DNA of 64,000 nucleotides from Brachycybe producta (Eukaryota; Arthropoda; Diplopoda; Playtdesmida; Andrognathidae): the NCBI GenBank assembly GCA_036925085.1, contig JAUPFP010000001.1, forward strand, positions 1,617,001 through 1,681,000. The letters run 5' to 3'. The position numbers and the translations under genes were made by a program. This document shows, in pieces, positions 22,086 through 35,400 of this stretch. The number at the start of each line of letters is the position of its first letter. Within the stretch, counting starts at the first letter, position 1. The notes under the pieces are model-generated. The model was not told where the DNA came from. It saw nothing but the letters and a program-made list of their open reading frames with translations, and searched no databases.

Positions 22086-23891
22086 CCAAAAATGACAGCC
22101 ATGTTTGCAACCCGTTCATCTTTCTCTTTTTTATATCATCCTATCATGTGAAATTTAATTGGAATATCTAACATTCTTGAGTCTACAGTATATAATGGCA
22201 CAATAGATTTTTTCCCTCTCTTCTTTGGATACAAAGAGACCCAAAAATCCATTTTCTGATTTTTGGGCTACCATCATATTAATATATATCCCCATTTTCA
22301 GCCATATTTTTTTGGTTGTTGATACAGTTTCATTTAGTTCTATACACGTGTTCTTGTTTAATAATATGTAACTTCTACAATAGAGAACACATCAATCATA
22401 TTATTAAATATCCCTTCCATTTCTCCCCCCCCCCTCTTTTATGATGTAATTTCTGTACAATCTCAATCATTTCAAATTGTTTTCATCTCCATTTTCATTT
22501 CCCCCTTTCCAACCCCATTGCCTAATAAGGAAAAATAACTTTTCTAGTTTTATTAATGGTATATAGAGGTCTATACACACTATAAACATATATAGGCCTA
22601 CTTAATTTCATTAAGACCTATTATGTTTATAATGACGGTTGATAATAAATGTTGTGGTTTACATAATAGGATTACAAAAAGTGAAAAAGATTCAATTAAC
22701 ACCTTCCCCTCCTAGGCCTCTTTACTACCATCTCACTGTTTTATTTTCACAAATCAATGTAAGGACCTTAGGACCTTATTATTTTAAATATTTGTTTCAT
22801 CTAAAATTTTAAACAACTTGATTTTATTTAATATAAACCCTCAAAAGTGTTTTTATCCAAATTTTGTTAGAACTTAACTCATTTAAGTTAATTATTATAA
22901 TTTATATTAAGTTCATCATTAAAATTTTTAGTTAAGAGTTAATACTCTTCGCTATTATTAATTATTAGCAAAATTTGGCAATATGTTGCATTTAATTTGA
23001 ATGGGCCTATTTGGTCACAGTTTACGATATTTTGCTAAATGAATATTTTTTTATTTTAAAAAATCTTAATTAATTAAATCATAAATTAATTATATTAAGT
23101 GTTAAAATATACCATAACATTACATTTAATTTAAATTAATAATATAAATTAATCCAAGTTTTGTACCGATATAGAATTTTTTAATAAATTTAAATATATT
23201 TAAATTTGTTAAAAAATTTCATCCATGGGCGACAATACTACTTTCTGAAAAGCTAAGCTTAAATAAAGCTAAACTTAAAAAAAACTCTCCATAAAATTAT
23301 AATAGATAGTTTTATCTTGCATTTTATTTTAAGCTAAGCTTTATTTTAATTTGTTAAAATCATTTTAATATCAATTTTTCTATCAGTTACTCAGTTACTT
23401 TTACCTTTATATTAGTTTATATTGATCTAATGTATATCTGGCCTAAATCAATTCATTTTTAATCTTCAGCTTGTCATTGGCTACTTTTTGATGACAAATA
23501 TATGATATAAAATAACAGAAATATCATAAGAATTTTCTAATATTCGGACATATAAACAATGACTACAATGTGATACCCTTATTACAATATACAGAATATA
23601 TGCCGAAAAATTCTTAAATCCTATATTTCAATAAATTATACATGATTTTGGAATGTCATATTAAATAAATAGGTATACATAGGGTTCTCTATGTAATGCA
23701 TTGAATTTCTGTCATAAGATAAGATTCCATAAATCTAATAAATCAATTGAAAATATCGATTATAACAGAACGACCCTCGGTAAACATATGTTATTTTATA
23801 AATTCCATTTTGACAAAATCACCTCAAATATGTTTAGATATTAAATAATAACACGTGTAACTAAATTCTTTATGTTATCAACTTATCACTA
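22086..23891. other. Gene-free AT-rich spacer
   Basis: No coding exon is seen. A small inverted pair AGCTAAGCTTAAATAAAGCT / AAGCTAAGCTTTATTTTAA lies near 23252-23350. A related AAGCTAAACTTAAAAACTC segment lies near 25362-25450 in the NOTO intron. Confidence 0.45.
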
Positions 23892-24200
23892 TAGGGTTCG
23901 GATGTTTATGCAAATATCAAGCAAATGTTTCTCAATCTGCGGCCCAAGTGCCCAATTGTGAAATAATCATCATCTTCATTAGAAAAACTGCAATTATGCT
24001 TTTTCTAATAAAAGAAAGCTATTTAGAGGCTAGCTGTCTGGTTACTATTGGTTGTCAACTAGAGTTATAGCCTCTAACAAGCCTTTTTTATTAGAAAAAG
24101 CATAAATGCAGTTGTTCTAATGATGATGATTATACTTCACAATTGGGCCACAGATTGAAAAACATTTGCCTTGATATTTGCATGAAAATCCGTGCCCTAA
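23892..24200. mobile_element. MITE family B, copy 1 (TAGGGTTCGGAT ends)
   Basis: About 60-bp terminal inverted repeats: TAGGGTTCGGATGTTTATGC onward, mirrored by GCATGAAAATCCGTGCCCTA at the right. Each holds GCAAATATCAA, CAATCTG and CCCAATTGTGAA. Centre: TTTAGAGGCTAG...TAGCCTCTAA. A second copy is at 60420-60748; the core is shared with 548-798. Confidence 0.85.
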
Positions 24201-24734
24201 CAATTACATACAATATATAGGACCAATAGGACCTATAGGACCAATTCATAATCTACATTTTATATATTATGAAAGCCCTAACTTTTGTGTTTTATATGGG
24301 TAACACTTAGGCCTACTTTTATTCCTTTTTGAAATCTAGAAAATAAATACGTGAATAATTTTTAAAACAATTTGTGAAAAAAAATATTTAAAAACTAGAA
24401 GAGTAAAACAAAAGTAAAAAAATAATTTCCATAATGAAATGTTTAAAATAATTTTTTTAAAGCAGTTTGAAAAAGACAAAATTTGATTTTTGGGTCTAAC
24501 TTTTATTGAGAAATTAATTTTGAATAAAATTGACGTTAAAATATTTCAACGTAAAATTACTTTTATTTTTATTCGTTTAACTAGTCAAGTTTTTAACTTA
24601 AAATTGCATATTTTTTTAATTTAAATTTATAAATAAAATAAAGAGTCATTTAAATGCATTTTTTAAAATTAGAACTTTTATTTGTATTAAATAGTTATAT
24701 TTTTTTTACAATAATGTACAAATTACAATTTATA

Positions 24735-24740
24735 TTTATT
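24735..24740 (-). terminator. Candidate poly(A) signal of the Not gene
   Basis: TTTATT on the plus strand reads AATAAA on the minus strand, 65 bases after the stop codon. A further one is at 24677-24682. Confidence 0.45.
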
Positions 24741-24804
24741 ACTTGATATATAGAATGGAAATTACTATAAAACAATTATTAATATAATATTTAATAAAGG
24801 ATCA

Positions 24805-27800
24805 TTATTGAATAATTTCATTTTCTGATGTATTTTCATCTTCATCATCATCGTCATTTTCATCTTCATCATCGTAATCCTCATTTAAATTGTGTTCTTC
24901 ATCGAATTCCGTTTCGATTCCGTCCAATCGTCCAATTTCATCGCCTTCTTCTCGAATTTTAGCTAATTTTGCTTGCTGAACTTCCAAATTTTGTTTACGC
25001 CATTTTATTCGACGATTTTGAAACCAAACTTTAACCTTAAAAAATAAATAAATACAATTGTTAGAAAATTTAAAACAGATAAATAAAAATTAAAATAGTC
25101 ACAAAAATTATATTTTAATAATTTATATTAAATATAAATTATATTAGAAATTTTTTTCAAGAACTAAAAACAATAATTTTCGTGATATAATAATAAATAA
25201 TAGTAAGTGTAATAAAAATTAATATATTTGAATATTTTGTTTGAATTATTAATTTAATACATAAAAATTAATAATATTTAATAATTAATATAAAATATAA
25301 ATCAAAAATATTTAACGGACGTATTCTAAAATGTTACTTAAGCCAAAGTGAAACATAAACAAAGCTAAACTTAAAAACTCTCCATAGACTTATTATAGAG
25401 ACTTTTGTATTTAGTCATGCATTGTTTAAGCTTAACTTTATTTTAAGCAAAGTTTTTTTAAACTAAACAAAATAAAATCCTAAACATAATTATTAATTAA
25501 AATATTCACGTTAATTATAAAGAGAGTATTTAATATAAAAATAATGCAATTAAATTATTTTGTAATGAATCTACTTTTTTTCTCTCCATTCATAATAAAA
25601 TGATAATAAAATTAAAATATTTCCTTTAATTATAATTAATAATTTATATTATGCAAAAAATATGTTGTGAACTAAATCTAACTTTTTTTAAAAAAAGTTT
25701 TATAATTTTTCTTTCATGATATTTCTAGTTTTTATTTTGTTTAAGATGATCATAAAACGCAATTATTATTATTATTCTCATTATATTTTATAATTAAAAA
25801 AACCCCCACATTTTCCTTTTTTAAAATGAAAAAAAAAAACATTGACAAATTCAAGTTTTTACCTGAGCTTCAGTTAAATTCAATGAGGCCGCCAAATAAA
25901 GTCTTTCCGGTCCAACCATATATTGCTGCCTTTCGAATTCGTTTTCAAGCCGTTCTAATTGTTCCGGTGTGAAAATGGTTCGAACTCGCTTGCATTTATT
26001 CGGTCTTTGACTTTCGTCGTTTCTTCGTAATTCTTTAAGTCCTATTTTAAACAAATTTTAAAAATTAAATATACATTTTTTTAAGAAAAAGATGGTAAAG
26101 GAATCGTATAGACCTTTGTTGCATTATATAGGTTGAAAACTATAATTAGATATTTATGCTCAATATTTTTAATTAGTTTCGTTTAAATGAAAAAATTATA
26201 AAATTAAATAAGTAGCAAGCATCACATGAATGTGTGGATAATTTTGGAACTCTTGATATTTTATCATAGAGGGTCTTGTTCCGAAGTTATATTGGGATCC
26301 AAACATCCTTCCATCCAGTTTTAAACCAGTATATAAAGACCTTTATTGCACGAAGTAGCAACAAAGGTATAAAATTAATGCTTTTATAATATTCGAATTG
26401 CAATTATATGAAAATAATGTTTATAAAATTGTATATTATAAGTGCATTAAAGTTGAAAATAATTCTTAATTTTCAATAATAATCATGTAATTTAAAATTT
26501 GGCAAATAAAACTAAAATATTATGAAAAAAATCAATAAGTTTTACTGTAAAATTAAACATGTTAGTATTTTTTTTTAAACTTTTAGATAAATTTTTAAAA
26601 CTTTTGTAAAAAAAAATACTATTGAAAATATTGCAATTAAAAATTAAAATTAAAAATTTTGGATTTTTTTCAAAAAGTTCAAGAAGTGTTTTATTACATT
26701 TTGATAGAAATAATATTAAAATCATTATAATTGGTACAATTTTAAGTTAAAAATTGTGGAAGTATTGGATTTGAAAAGAAAGTCAAGTTTTAACCAAATG
26801 TTGTTGTTCGAAACGTTAAATGAATCCATTGACCCCTAACCGCAATCCCCTTGGGTTATTTAGTCTATAAATGTCCATAGGTAAAAACAATGGGATTTTG
26901 GATGAATAAAAATCCCATAGGATTTCTAGGGAGGCCTACCTACCACTTGAGGATTTTTTCTTTTCTTCAGATTCTTTGATGTTACTTAGTTTTCAAATGA
27001 AGGAAGGGGTTAATCGAAAGGGTTAATCAGAAGAAGAAAAAATATATAATGTATAATGAAGCCCTTAAGGAAAAAAGGACAGTTCATTTTAAACTTAGCT
27101 TTATTAATTAATTATAATTAATGGTCACTTTATTATTTGATATAAAAAGTTGTCAAAACTTGTCAAAACAATTTCAAAATTTGCAATCTTTTCTTTTAAG
27201 ATGTGTTAAATATGCAAAGAAAGATGCAAATTGTAAAATAATAGCTACGAAATTCAGTACAAATTCAAAAATGATTTCATATTTTGCTATATTTTAAAAC
27301 TTTAGTTGAATATTTTATTTGAATGGGCATTAGGGCATTATGCAATGAACCCTTTTATATTTAATGGACCTAAATGACCTAAAGATGACTTTACATTTGC
27401 TGAGATATGTGTCACTTAGTAAAAATTAATAAGAAAAAATCAACTAATAGAAACAGACAACTTTTTTTTGGTGAAATTTAAAATATATTTATGCATTTTT
27501 ATGCACCGATATACCAAAAATATGCTCAAAATTGCACAATGTTAGGGCTATTTTTATGAAACATGCAAACTACAAGATAAATATATGCAGAATAAAAAGT
27601 TTGATATTGCAAAAGTGTGCGAAGTTCCTTTTAAATAACACTTTCAAACCGAAATTACAAAAATTGCAATACAAATAGCAATTACAATTCTTCCAATCTG
27701 AACTAAGCATGTTTGCCATTTGACACAAACAAACACCAAACAATTCATTAAATTTATTTGTGTTAAAAAAAAATAACACAATTCTCACCAGTTGGTCCAT

Positions 27801-28611
27801 GGATCTTCCTGAGTCCTGAAAGTTTCCTTTTGAATCCACAAGGATTTGAATTTGTTTCCGCTGTGGTTGTGGTGGTGGACACAATCAAGTCCAATGACAA
27901 ATCGACAGAACACGGTTTTTCAAGTCCGAGAATGGCCTCTATCGTGAACGGTTTAGGTAACCGTTCGCAAGGACCATTACCGCCAACACCACCACCACCA
28001 CCACCACCACCACGGACATGCCTTTGATCATGATGGTCAAGTGGATGATGTCCACTACCTAATGATGGACACTTATCTGATCTTGTATGATGATGATGTG
28101 TAAGCGTTTTATAAGATAAATGCCCCAAAGTGGATGGTGGTGCATGCGGTGGTGGAGGTGGCAATGACGGTGGCGGCTGCGGCTGCGGTGGTGGTACGGG
28201 TGACGATGTTGATGATGGGACGGTATGAGGAGGACTTAAAGTAGGTGTCCGAACATCAGGAGAACGGCTTCCAACACTCCAAGTATCCGTACTTGAACTA
28301 TTACTATTACATGATACACTTAAATTACCATGTAATGTATAATGATGATGATGATGATAGGGTCCATTGCTGTTGTCCACCAACTCTTTACCGTGTTTTA
28401 CAATATTTTGACCGTGATGATGATGATTGTGATGATGGTGCCGGTTGATATCCGAATGCACCATTGTAGTACTTGAATGCGCTGATGTGTTACACGTGTA
28501 AATAAGTGGAAAACTTGTGATATCCATAAAACCAGGTCCATTCGTGGTTAAATTTAAATTGTACGCAAAAGGTAGTCCGGATAAAGTATGCAAAGATTGT
28601 GTTGCTTGCAT
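24805..28611 (-). CDS. NOTO: Not-family (notochord-type) homeobox transcription factor
   Basis: Sequence-specific nuclear DNA-binding protein; 410 residues from three exons: 28611-27789, 26041-25863 and 25035-24805. Phases agree and the frame closes at TAA. The homeodomain spans about residues 291-350: [16 protein letters not shown], then [18 protein letters not shown], then [15 protein letters not shown], with Gln50. The intron falls exactly between homeodomain positions 44 and 45, a classic site. The [16 protein letters not shown] pattern is diagnostic of Not proteins rather than Emx or Vax. An eh1-like repressor motif PFTIEAILG (residues 221-229) is typical of the family, suggesting Groucho-dependent repression. 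Oddities: His-rich runs in the N-terminal third, Pro and Gly runs, and a strongly acidic tail ending in TSENEIIQ. A 5' UTR exon may exist, since TTCAG sits just upstream of the ATG. Confidence 0.92.
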
Positions 28612-31600
28612 TTTTGGGTCTGAAGTTTTGTTTTATATAAATAACATAAATTTTTTTTTGCAAAATAATAAATGTTGGCTCGTGTTTGCGTGCACACACT
28701 CACAACTCTTGATGATGTTGTTCAAAGTGAGCAAATCAGCTGCTTGTGTGACACTGACAGCAGCACCAACAACAATGCCACACTTGTAAAATATACTTCA
28801 AAGTAAACTTAGACACAAAAAGCACCAATTGCAACAAAAACCTTCAATGAATTTTTAAAGTGAAGTGCCCAGATGTGGTGCTGTGTCACTGAGGTGGCCA
28901 CATTGCCAAGTGCTAACACGGTGTCACCAAACTATACACTCTTTAGTAAAACTTGAGTTCTTTGACCTCTTAACCCTCAACCGATTGGTCAGTTTGCTGT
29001 TGACTATTTTTCTCTATACTACTACTGACCACACATTGATACACACTCACACACAGGTGACAACACTCAATGTCTTCGTATTAAAATGTAAACATTCCAT
29101 ATATAAAGCAAAAATACAACACACCTCAACTCACCAATATAACTATAATGTCGCTTATTGGTTATAAGTGGCTCGCGTGCCACTTATGCATCATAGTTAC
29201 TTCATGATTGGTTATTTGTGCATCACGTGGTGTCCATGATAGGTGGAGCTAAATTCAAACTCTCCCCCTATCTTCTCTTAGAGGGTAGCAAAAAGCTGAG
29301 AGATGGAGGAGGAGGTTGCATTCATTGTAACTTTTAAAGAGTGTTATAATTAATTTGGTTACTTTTAACAGAAACTAATCTGTGCTACTGAATATTTTGA
29401 GCTTCCCATTTAGCTTTTTTTTTTAACAATAGGGGGGATCGTGGGAATTTTTCTTATGTTCTCTCTTTTAGGACTACAAACATTATATTGCTTTTTTTTT
29501 GCTAAGGCAATGGCCATCATTGCAGGTATATATACAACTTATATTGAGTCCAGAATGACTTTTATGACGACTCCGTGCAAAATTGGCTTCCCATATAATA
29601 CATACATATATAAATGCATCTTGTAAAACTACTTGACCAGCGGCTACTTGTACATTATACTTAGACGTGTATACCTATATATGGGTCATCCTAAAAGCTC
29701 AATATTGTCCTTTATAGAGAACAATAAAAACAACCTTATTTTCAATTTCTTCCTCCTGCACCCCCCATCCATACAACAATACATTGATTTTACATAAATC
29801 TGAAATTAATAAATTGGTTTACATAATTCTATAATATATAATAGTGATTATAACACTTGTATGGATTCTTATAATGGCAATTAAATGTATGACAATTTTA
29901 AATCTCATATTTTCATATTTGATTTATTCAGGCTTGAAATTATTGATTTTTTTTTCATTCATGAAATTTGTTCATTTTATACGGCTCGTAGGCCTCATAA
30001 ATAAATTATTTTATTATGTGCACTCATAAATTCATAACCAATTATATTAAATAAAATATTCAAGCAAATTTATGCTATTTAAAACTATTAAAAGTAACAA
30101 TTATAAGGGTTATCAATTTTTTTTTTACTACTTTTCAAAACGTTTCAATATATTTCAAGACTTTTAAATTTTTTTTTCTAGGATTTTATCAAAATCTTTA
30201 ACTATTTTGAAAAACTTTTAAGCAATTTTCAACATTTTTAACTATAAAAAAAGTTTTAAAATACGTGAAAATTGCTAAAAAAAAGTCATTAAACTTTTTA
30301 GTAATTTTCACAATATTTAACCGTTTTAAAGATTTAAGATTTGTTTTAGTTATTTTAAAAGCTTTATATTAATTGTTAATACTTTTTTTTAAATACTTTT
30401 TAAATACAATTTTTTTTTTACTGATTTTCAAAACTGTTCAACATATTTCAAGACTTCTAAATTTGGTTAAATATTTCATCAAAATCTTTAACTATTTAGA
30501 AAAAAAACGTTTTTAGTAATTTTCACAACTTTTAACCATAATAAATTTCTTTAAAATAAGGGACAATTTCTATAATATAAATTTTTAGCAATTTTAACCA
30601 TATTTAACCATTTTAAAGATTTTTTAAATTTTTTTTAGTTGTTTTCAAAGCTTTATATTAATTGTTAATACTTTTAAGCATTTTTCAAGACTTTTAAATA
30701 CTTTTTAAAAAATATATGAAACATTTTTAAGACTTTTCAATCTGTTTTAACATTTTTTTTGTCAATACATTTAACTATTTTGCAAGACTTTTAGTACTTT
30801 TCACTATTTTTTAAAACTTTTTTAAAGAGTTTTTAAGATTTTTTTAGTACTTTTTAAAAGACTTTTTAGTGCTTTTTTTAAAACTTTTTAAACATTTTTT
30901 TTAGTATAAAATATAAAATGAATTCAGAGAAAAAAATAAAAATTTACAAATTGAAGAATTTATTTGAAATCCAAAATGTATTTTATTTCAAAAAAAAAAA
31001 CTATATTTCTAAGAAGAGAATTTTTTTAGAAATTAGCATCAATACATCCTTATTATTAAAGTACAGCAAGACATGAATGTATGACAGGAAAGTACACATT
31101 TAGGCAGTTTAGTTAATGATAAATAGAAATAGAATGTATTGATTGATTTTTTATATATAATAAATATATTTATATTGAATGTGCTATACAAGATGATTAT
31201 TTCTATATAGTTATTTGGTGTTGTCATGGAATCATCAATTGGCTATTTTGACCACAAACAAGTTTCTTTCTTTTCAATATACAAAAATATCTAATGTTAT
31301 TTCTTTCCAGTCAAGTAGATTTTTGAAGCAATTTTTTTTCTCTTCTTCTAAGAAATAATAACTTTTTAGAGAGTAGAAGAACACTTCAATGGAAAACAAT
31401 GAACAAACAAAAAAGAAATTGTTATGTAAGGTTTTGAACCAACAAAAGAAATGTTTGTGTTGTTTGATAAAACCATGACATTGAATGGGCAGTTGCTGGT
31501 CAGTCGTTAATCTACCGACCATCATTTTGATTTCTCAATAGAAATAAATAACAATCCAACCATCATTTTAATATGAAAAGAGAGAAGAAAAAAATACTAG

Positions 31601-31689
31601 AGGGGCTATTATTAATTCGATCAGTGCTATTCTAGTTTATTGATCATTAAAGAATTTAAAGTCAAAAGCCATGCAAATAAAAATATAGT
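28612..31689. other. Upstream of the Not gene; no gene seen
   Basis: 28612-29300 is less AT-rich than its surroundings and may hold the Not promoter; it contains CACACTCACACACAGG near 29041. I cannot place a TATA box or start site with confidence. 30110-30900 is low-complexity sequence made of ACTTTTAA / TTTTTAAGAC words. Confidence 0.4.
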
Positions 31690-32137
31690 AAAAACCGTTT
31701 AACACGAAAAGGAATAACACTAAAAATATATATTTTCGGTCAGCTCTCTTATACCTTGTACACACATGAGTTAAATGAATTCAAATTAAATGTGTTTAGG
31801 TGAATTATACGGAATCCAGTTAAGGACATGAAACCAAATAAAAATTAACTTTCTTATTAATATTTTAAATTGAAATACTAAATGAATATTTTGTCAATAG
31901 TTTATATTTTATATTTGAGTATTAACTCAATATTTTGAGATTATTAACTGAATAAATTGAATTCGATATATTTGTTTGTTTGCCCTTCACGGGGCTCTGT
32001 AGAACACGTTTATTATTTAAATGCATTTAAATTATCAGGTACTGTGTACTAGGTATTAGAATAGTATAAAAATTATTTTAACAAGAAAAAAATATTATGG
32101 TGTCTTCAAATTTCGTGTTAAACGGTTTCCTCTCTAC
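31690..32137. mobile_element. Inverted-repeat element nested around another
   Basis: The left end AAACCGTTTAACACGAAA and right end TTTCGTGTTAAACGGTTT are inverted copies. They match the ends of the tandem units at 1-510. The interior is occupied by the 306-bp element at 31751-32056, so this is a nested insertion. Confidence 0.65.
31751..32056. mobile_element. Family E element, copy 1
   Basis: Ends ATACCTTGTACAC and GTGTACTAGGTAT are near-perfect inverted repeats. The interior includes GAATTATACGGAATCCAGTT and GCCCTTCACGGGGCTCTGTA. Nearly identical to 32265-32574 in the same orientation, pointing to recent activity or duplication. Non-coding. Confidence 0.8.
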
Positions 32138-32264
32138 AAGAAAAAGTAAATTTTTTAAAATGCTATGATGCAAAGTAAACCACAAATAATTATGAATATT
32201 CAATGTTAGGAAATTTTCTCGTTTTACTGCTATTTAAATAAAATTAAAAATTAAATCTTATGTA

Positions 32265-32574
32265 ATACCTTGTACACACACATGAGTTAAATGAATTCAA
32301 ATTAAATGTGTTTAGGTGAATTATACGGAATCCAGTTAAGGACATGAACACCAAATAAAAATTAACTTTATTATTAATATTTTAAATTGAAATACTAAAT
32401 GAATATTATGTCAATAGTTTATATAAATTATATTTAAGTTAATTAACTCAATATTTTGAGATTATTAACTGAATAAATTGAATTCGATATATTTGTTTGT
32501 TTGCCCTTCACGGGGCTCTGTAGAACACGTTTATTATTTAAATGCATTTAAATTATCAGGTGTGTACTAGGTAT
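32265..32574. mobile_element. Family E element, copy 2
   Basis: Same ends and interior as 31751-32056 with few differences, about 210 bases further right. Because the flanks differ (copy 1 sits inside another element), independent insertions are likelier than simple tandem duplication. Confidence 0.8.
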
Positions 32575-32769
32575 AACAAAACATACAATTAATTATCTAG
32601 TCAGCCACATCATTTATTCAATTAATTTTTTTTATTAATTTAATTAATGAGTTTATTTAATTACAATACAATAATAAAAGAAAAACGTTTACTAATAATA
32701 GAAATTTTATGGCACACGTTATCAATTATTAATGCAAATATGACAATTAAAAATTTAAAAAAAAAGTGA

Positions 32770-33010
32770 AGAAGCAAAATTAAGAGAAACTTGAAAGTGT
32801 TTTAGAAACTAGAATGGTAGCTCAATCACTTAAAACAATTAAAAGTAAGTCTATGTTTCCATAACTTTTAAAATGAACGTTTTTGAAAATTACTCAAATT
32901 TAATCAGACGAGATCTTTTAATTATTTTCTTTTTAAAAAAAAGTTTATTTTGTAAAATATCAACATGAAAATACAGTTAAGTGATGCAGTTATCCTTTCT
33001 AGTTAAGTAA
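32770..33010. mobile_element. Foldback family A copy
   Basis: GAAACTTGAAAGTGTTTTAG, ACTAGAATGGTAGCTCAATC on the left; AAGTTTATTTTG, TATCAACATGAAAATAC and a decayed CCTTTCTAGTT on the right. Confidence 0.75.
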
Positions 33011-34779
33011 CTATAGGAATGCTCATAAACAAATCTTAATTAAAAAAAGAATGATAAATTGCATATTATATAAGAAAACAATTTATATGTCTCAACTAAT
33101 TAATATTTATAATAATCAAAAGTAGTAAAATAAAATTTATAACAACACAGTTCAAGTTCATATTAATATTGCAAATATTTCAATTATATGGTTGTATTGC
33201 AAAGAAAAATTAGATTTGTCATTATGCAATTTTTGCAATTTCATTCAAATGTTATTCAATTGTTTAAAACAAAATTGTGTCATCCACAATCCATTCATCA
33301 AAATAAGACAAGTTTCAATAATTAAATTGCTCATTTTTTCTTTCTTTCTTCTCCTCCATTATGAAGCAAATTGTTAACAAGATTTGAAATTTTAATAACC
33401 ACAATTTCAAGATAAACATCTCACTTAAAAAAATGACTTTACACAAATCAATATCAATGAATGTTTCCAACAGTGAAAAATTTCCAATAGGAATTCCAAT
33501 GTTAACTTCAGTATACACATTGTTATAAATGGAAAAGGGTATTGTATCACCTTGTATTGAGAGAACATGTTGTAGAGAAAACGTTTTGAAAACGCTTATT
33601 AAAAGAACATCCATCATAATTATAATGGCATGGTTGTCCTCTCATACAATTCAAATGGTAAAAACAGCAGGAGATCAACAGACAACACACTTCACAATGT
33701 ATATTTCTATATACACTTGGAGTGACAAGTGTCTTGTTGTTTCTTCATATAGATTCGACCCTTCTGTACTGAGGTTAGGATTTATATGTGCTAAAAACAA
33801 TAAAATATGCATGCATAAATGATGCATATAAACGCAATTTTTTTTATAAGTAGCCATTTGCAAAATATGCAAATGAGGCAATGAAATAAAATGCAATAAA
33901 ACTCTTGTTTATTCTGCATTTCAAAAGCTTTGCAAGTGTTTAGAAACTAGAAAAGTAAATGAGTCACCTGAAAATTATTTACATAATTCAACCAGTAATC
34001 TTGAGGTGGAAAATAGCATAAAATATATTTAAAAAAAAAACAATAATGAAAAAGGTGTTCTGAGTACAAAAAAAAACAATAACTGGACTAAAATGAATGA
34101 AAAAACTAAAATGCACGATATTTTTAAAAGCTTAAACTTGTTTTCCAATTTGTGGGTTACCTTGTAATGAATATCATATGTATATATTTTATATAATGGT
34201 GTATTATATCGTGAATTTTACAATTTAATAAAAAAATAGCCATGCTTAAAAAAAGTGCTTCATATATTTTTTTTAAAAAAATTAATATATAAAAAATATA
34301 TTTGTCCTTCCTTAATATTTTCTTAAGATGTTCGGTAATAAGGAAATGAAAAATGTTATTTTTCAAGTACATAATAATAAAGAAAAGCAGTAAAAACCTA
34401 CAAAAAAAAAACCACATTTTATATTTCTGTTTTATTATAAGCTTTAATTTTAATTATTCAGTTTTCAAATTGTGTTTCATATAAGTATTATTCACATTTA
34501 TATTTTTTTGTTGTTAAATTTTGAGTCCTTTTGAAGAAATTTCTTAGCAAGAACCAAATTTTTTTTATAAGTCAGCCAGCCATTTGCAAAATAATGCAAT
34601 TAAACAATGGATTATTGAATTCTGTAATATTTTGCATTTTGAAAACGATTTTAAGAAGTTAAAAGTGAACGATTAAAAACTAGAAGCGTAAAATAAATCA
34701 TGGCAAATGTGATTAAAATTAAAAATTCTCAATTTTCACTTTTCACTTCATGTAGTCATTTATTCTTTAAGTTGAAGTT
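33011..34779. other. Gene-free spacer
   Basis: No exon or RNA gene is supported. Isolated half-copies of family A (GTTTAGAAACTAGAAAAGTA near 33937 and AAAACTAGAAGCGTAAA near 34676) are visible. Confidence 0.4.
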
Positions 34780-35400
34780 GAATTTCCATCTTGAATGTAG
34801 GACTTAGAACTTGAACTTCAACTTGAAACCTCTAAACAGAGTTCCAAAACAAAACCCTTCTTTATCGAGAATCTTTGAACATGAATTTTTGTATGTTCCC
34901 TGCTCAGAGGGTTCAAGTTGAAGTTTAAATGCCAAGTTTCTAACTTGAATTTAAGATTTAAACTTGAACTTGAACTGAATTCCAACTCAATTTACTCAAA
35001 AAAGTTTATTTTAATAAGCATCCTTTACCAGAGTTTTTATAGTATCTAGTTTCCAACATGAATTTAGGTCTCAACACTTGAACTTCAACTTGAAACCTCT
35101 AAACAGGGTTCCAAAACAGAAAACCCCTTCTTTATTATGTACTTTTGAACAAGAATTTGTCTGTTTCCTGCTCAGAGGGTTCATGTCGAAGGTCAAATGC
35201 CAATTTTTCTTATTCAATTTAGGTCTTAGAACTCGAACTTCAACTTGAAACCTCTAAACAGGGTTCCAGAACAGAAAACCCCTTCTTTATTAAATTATTA
35301 TGTACTTTTGAACAAGAATTTGTCTTATGTTCTCTGCTTAGAGGGTTCAAGTTGAAGTTCAAATGCTAAGTTTCATATTTGATTTTAAGATTCCAACTTT
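34780..35400. repeat. Three family C foldback units in tandem
   Basis: Units at about 34780-34990, 35030-35200 and 35210-35400. Each runs from CTTGAACTTCAACTTGAAAC / CTCTAAACAGGGTTC, through AACCCCTTCTTTAT, to GCTCAGAGGGTTCAAGTTGA or a variant. Each unit can fold on itself. Confidence 0.75.

Noticed and set aside
23892-24200. Considered as a microRNA precursor because it folds into a hairpin
   Set aside because: It is repeated elsewhere with long TIRs, so a MITE is the simpler reading.
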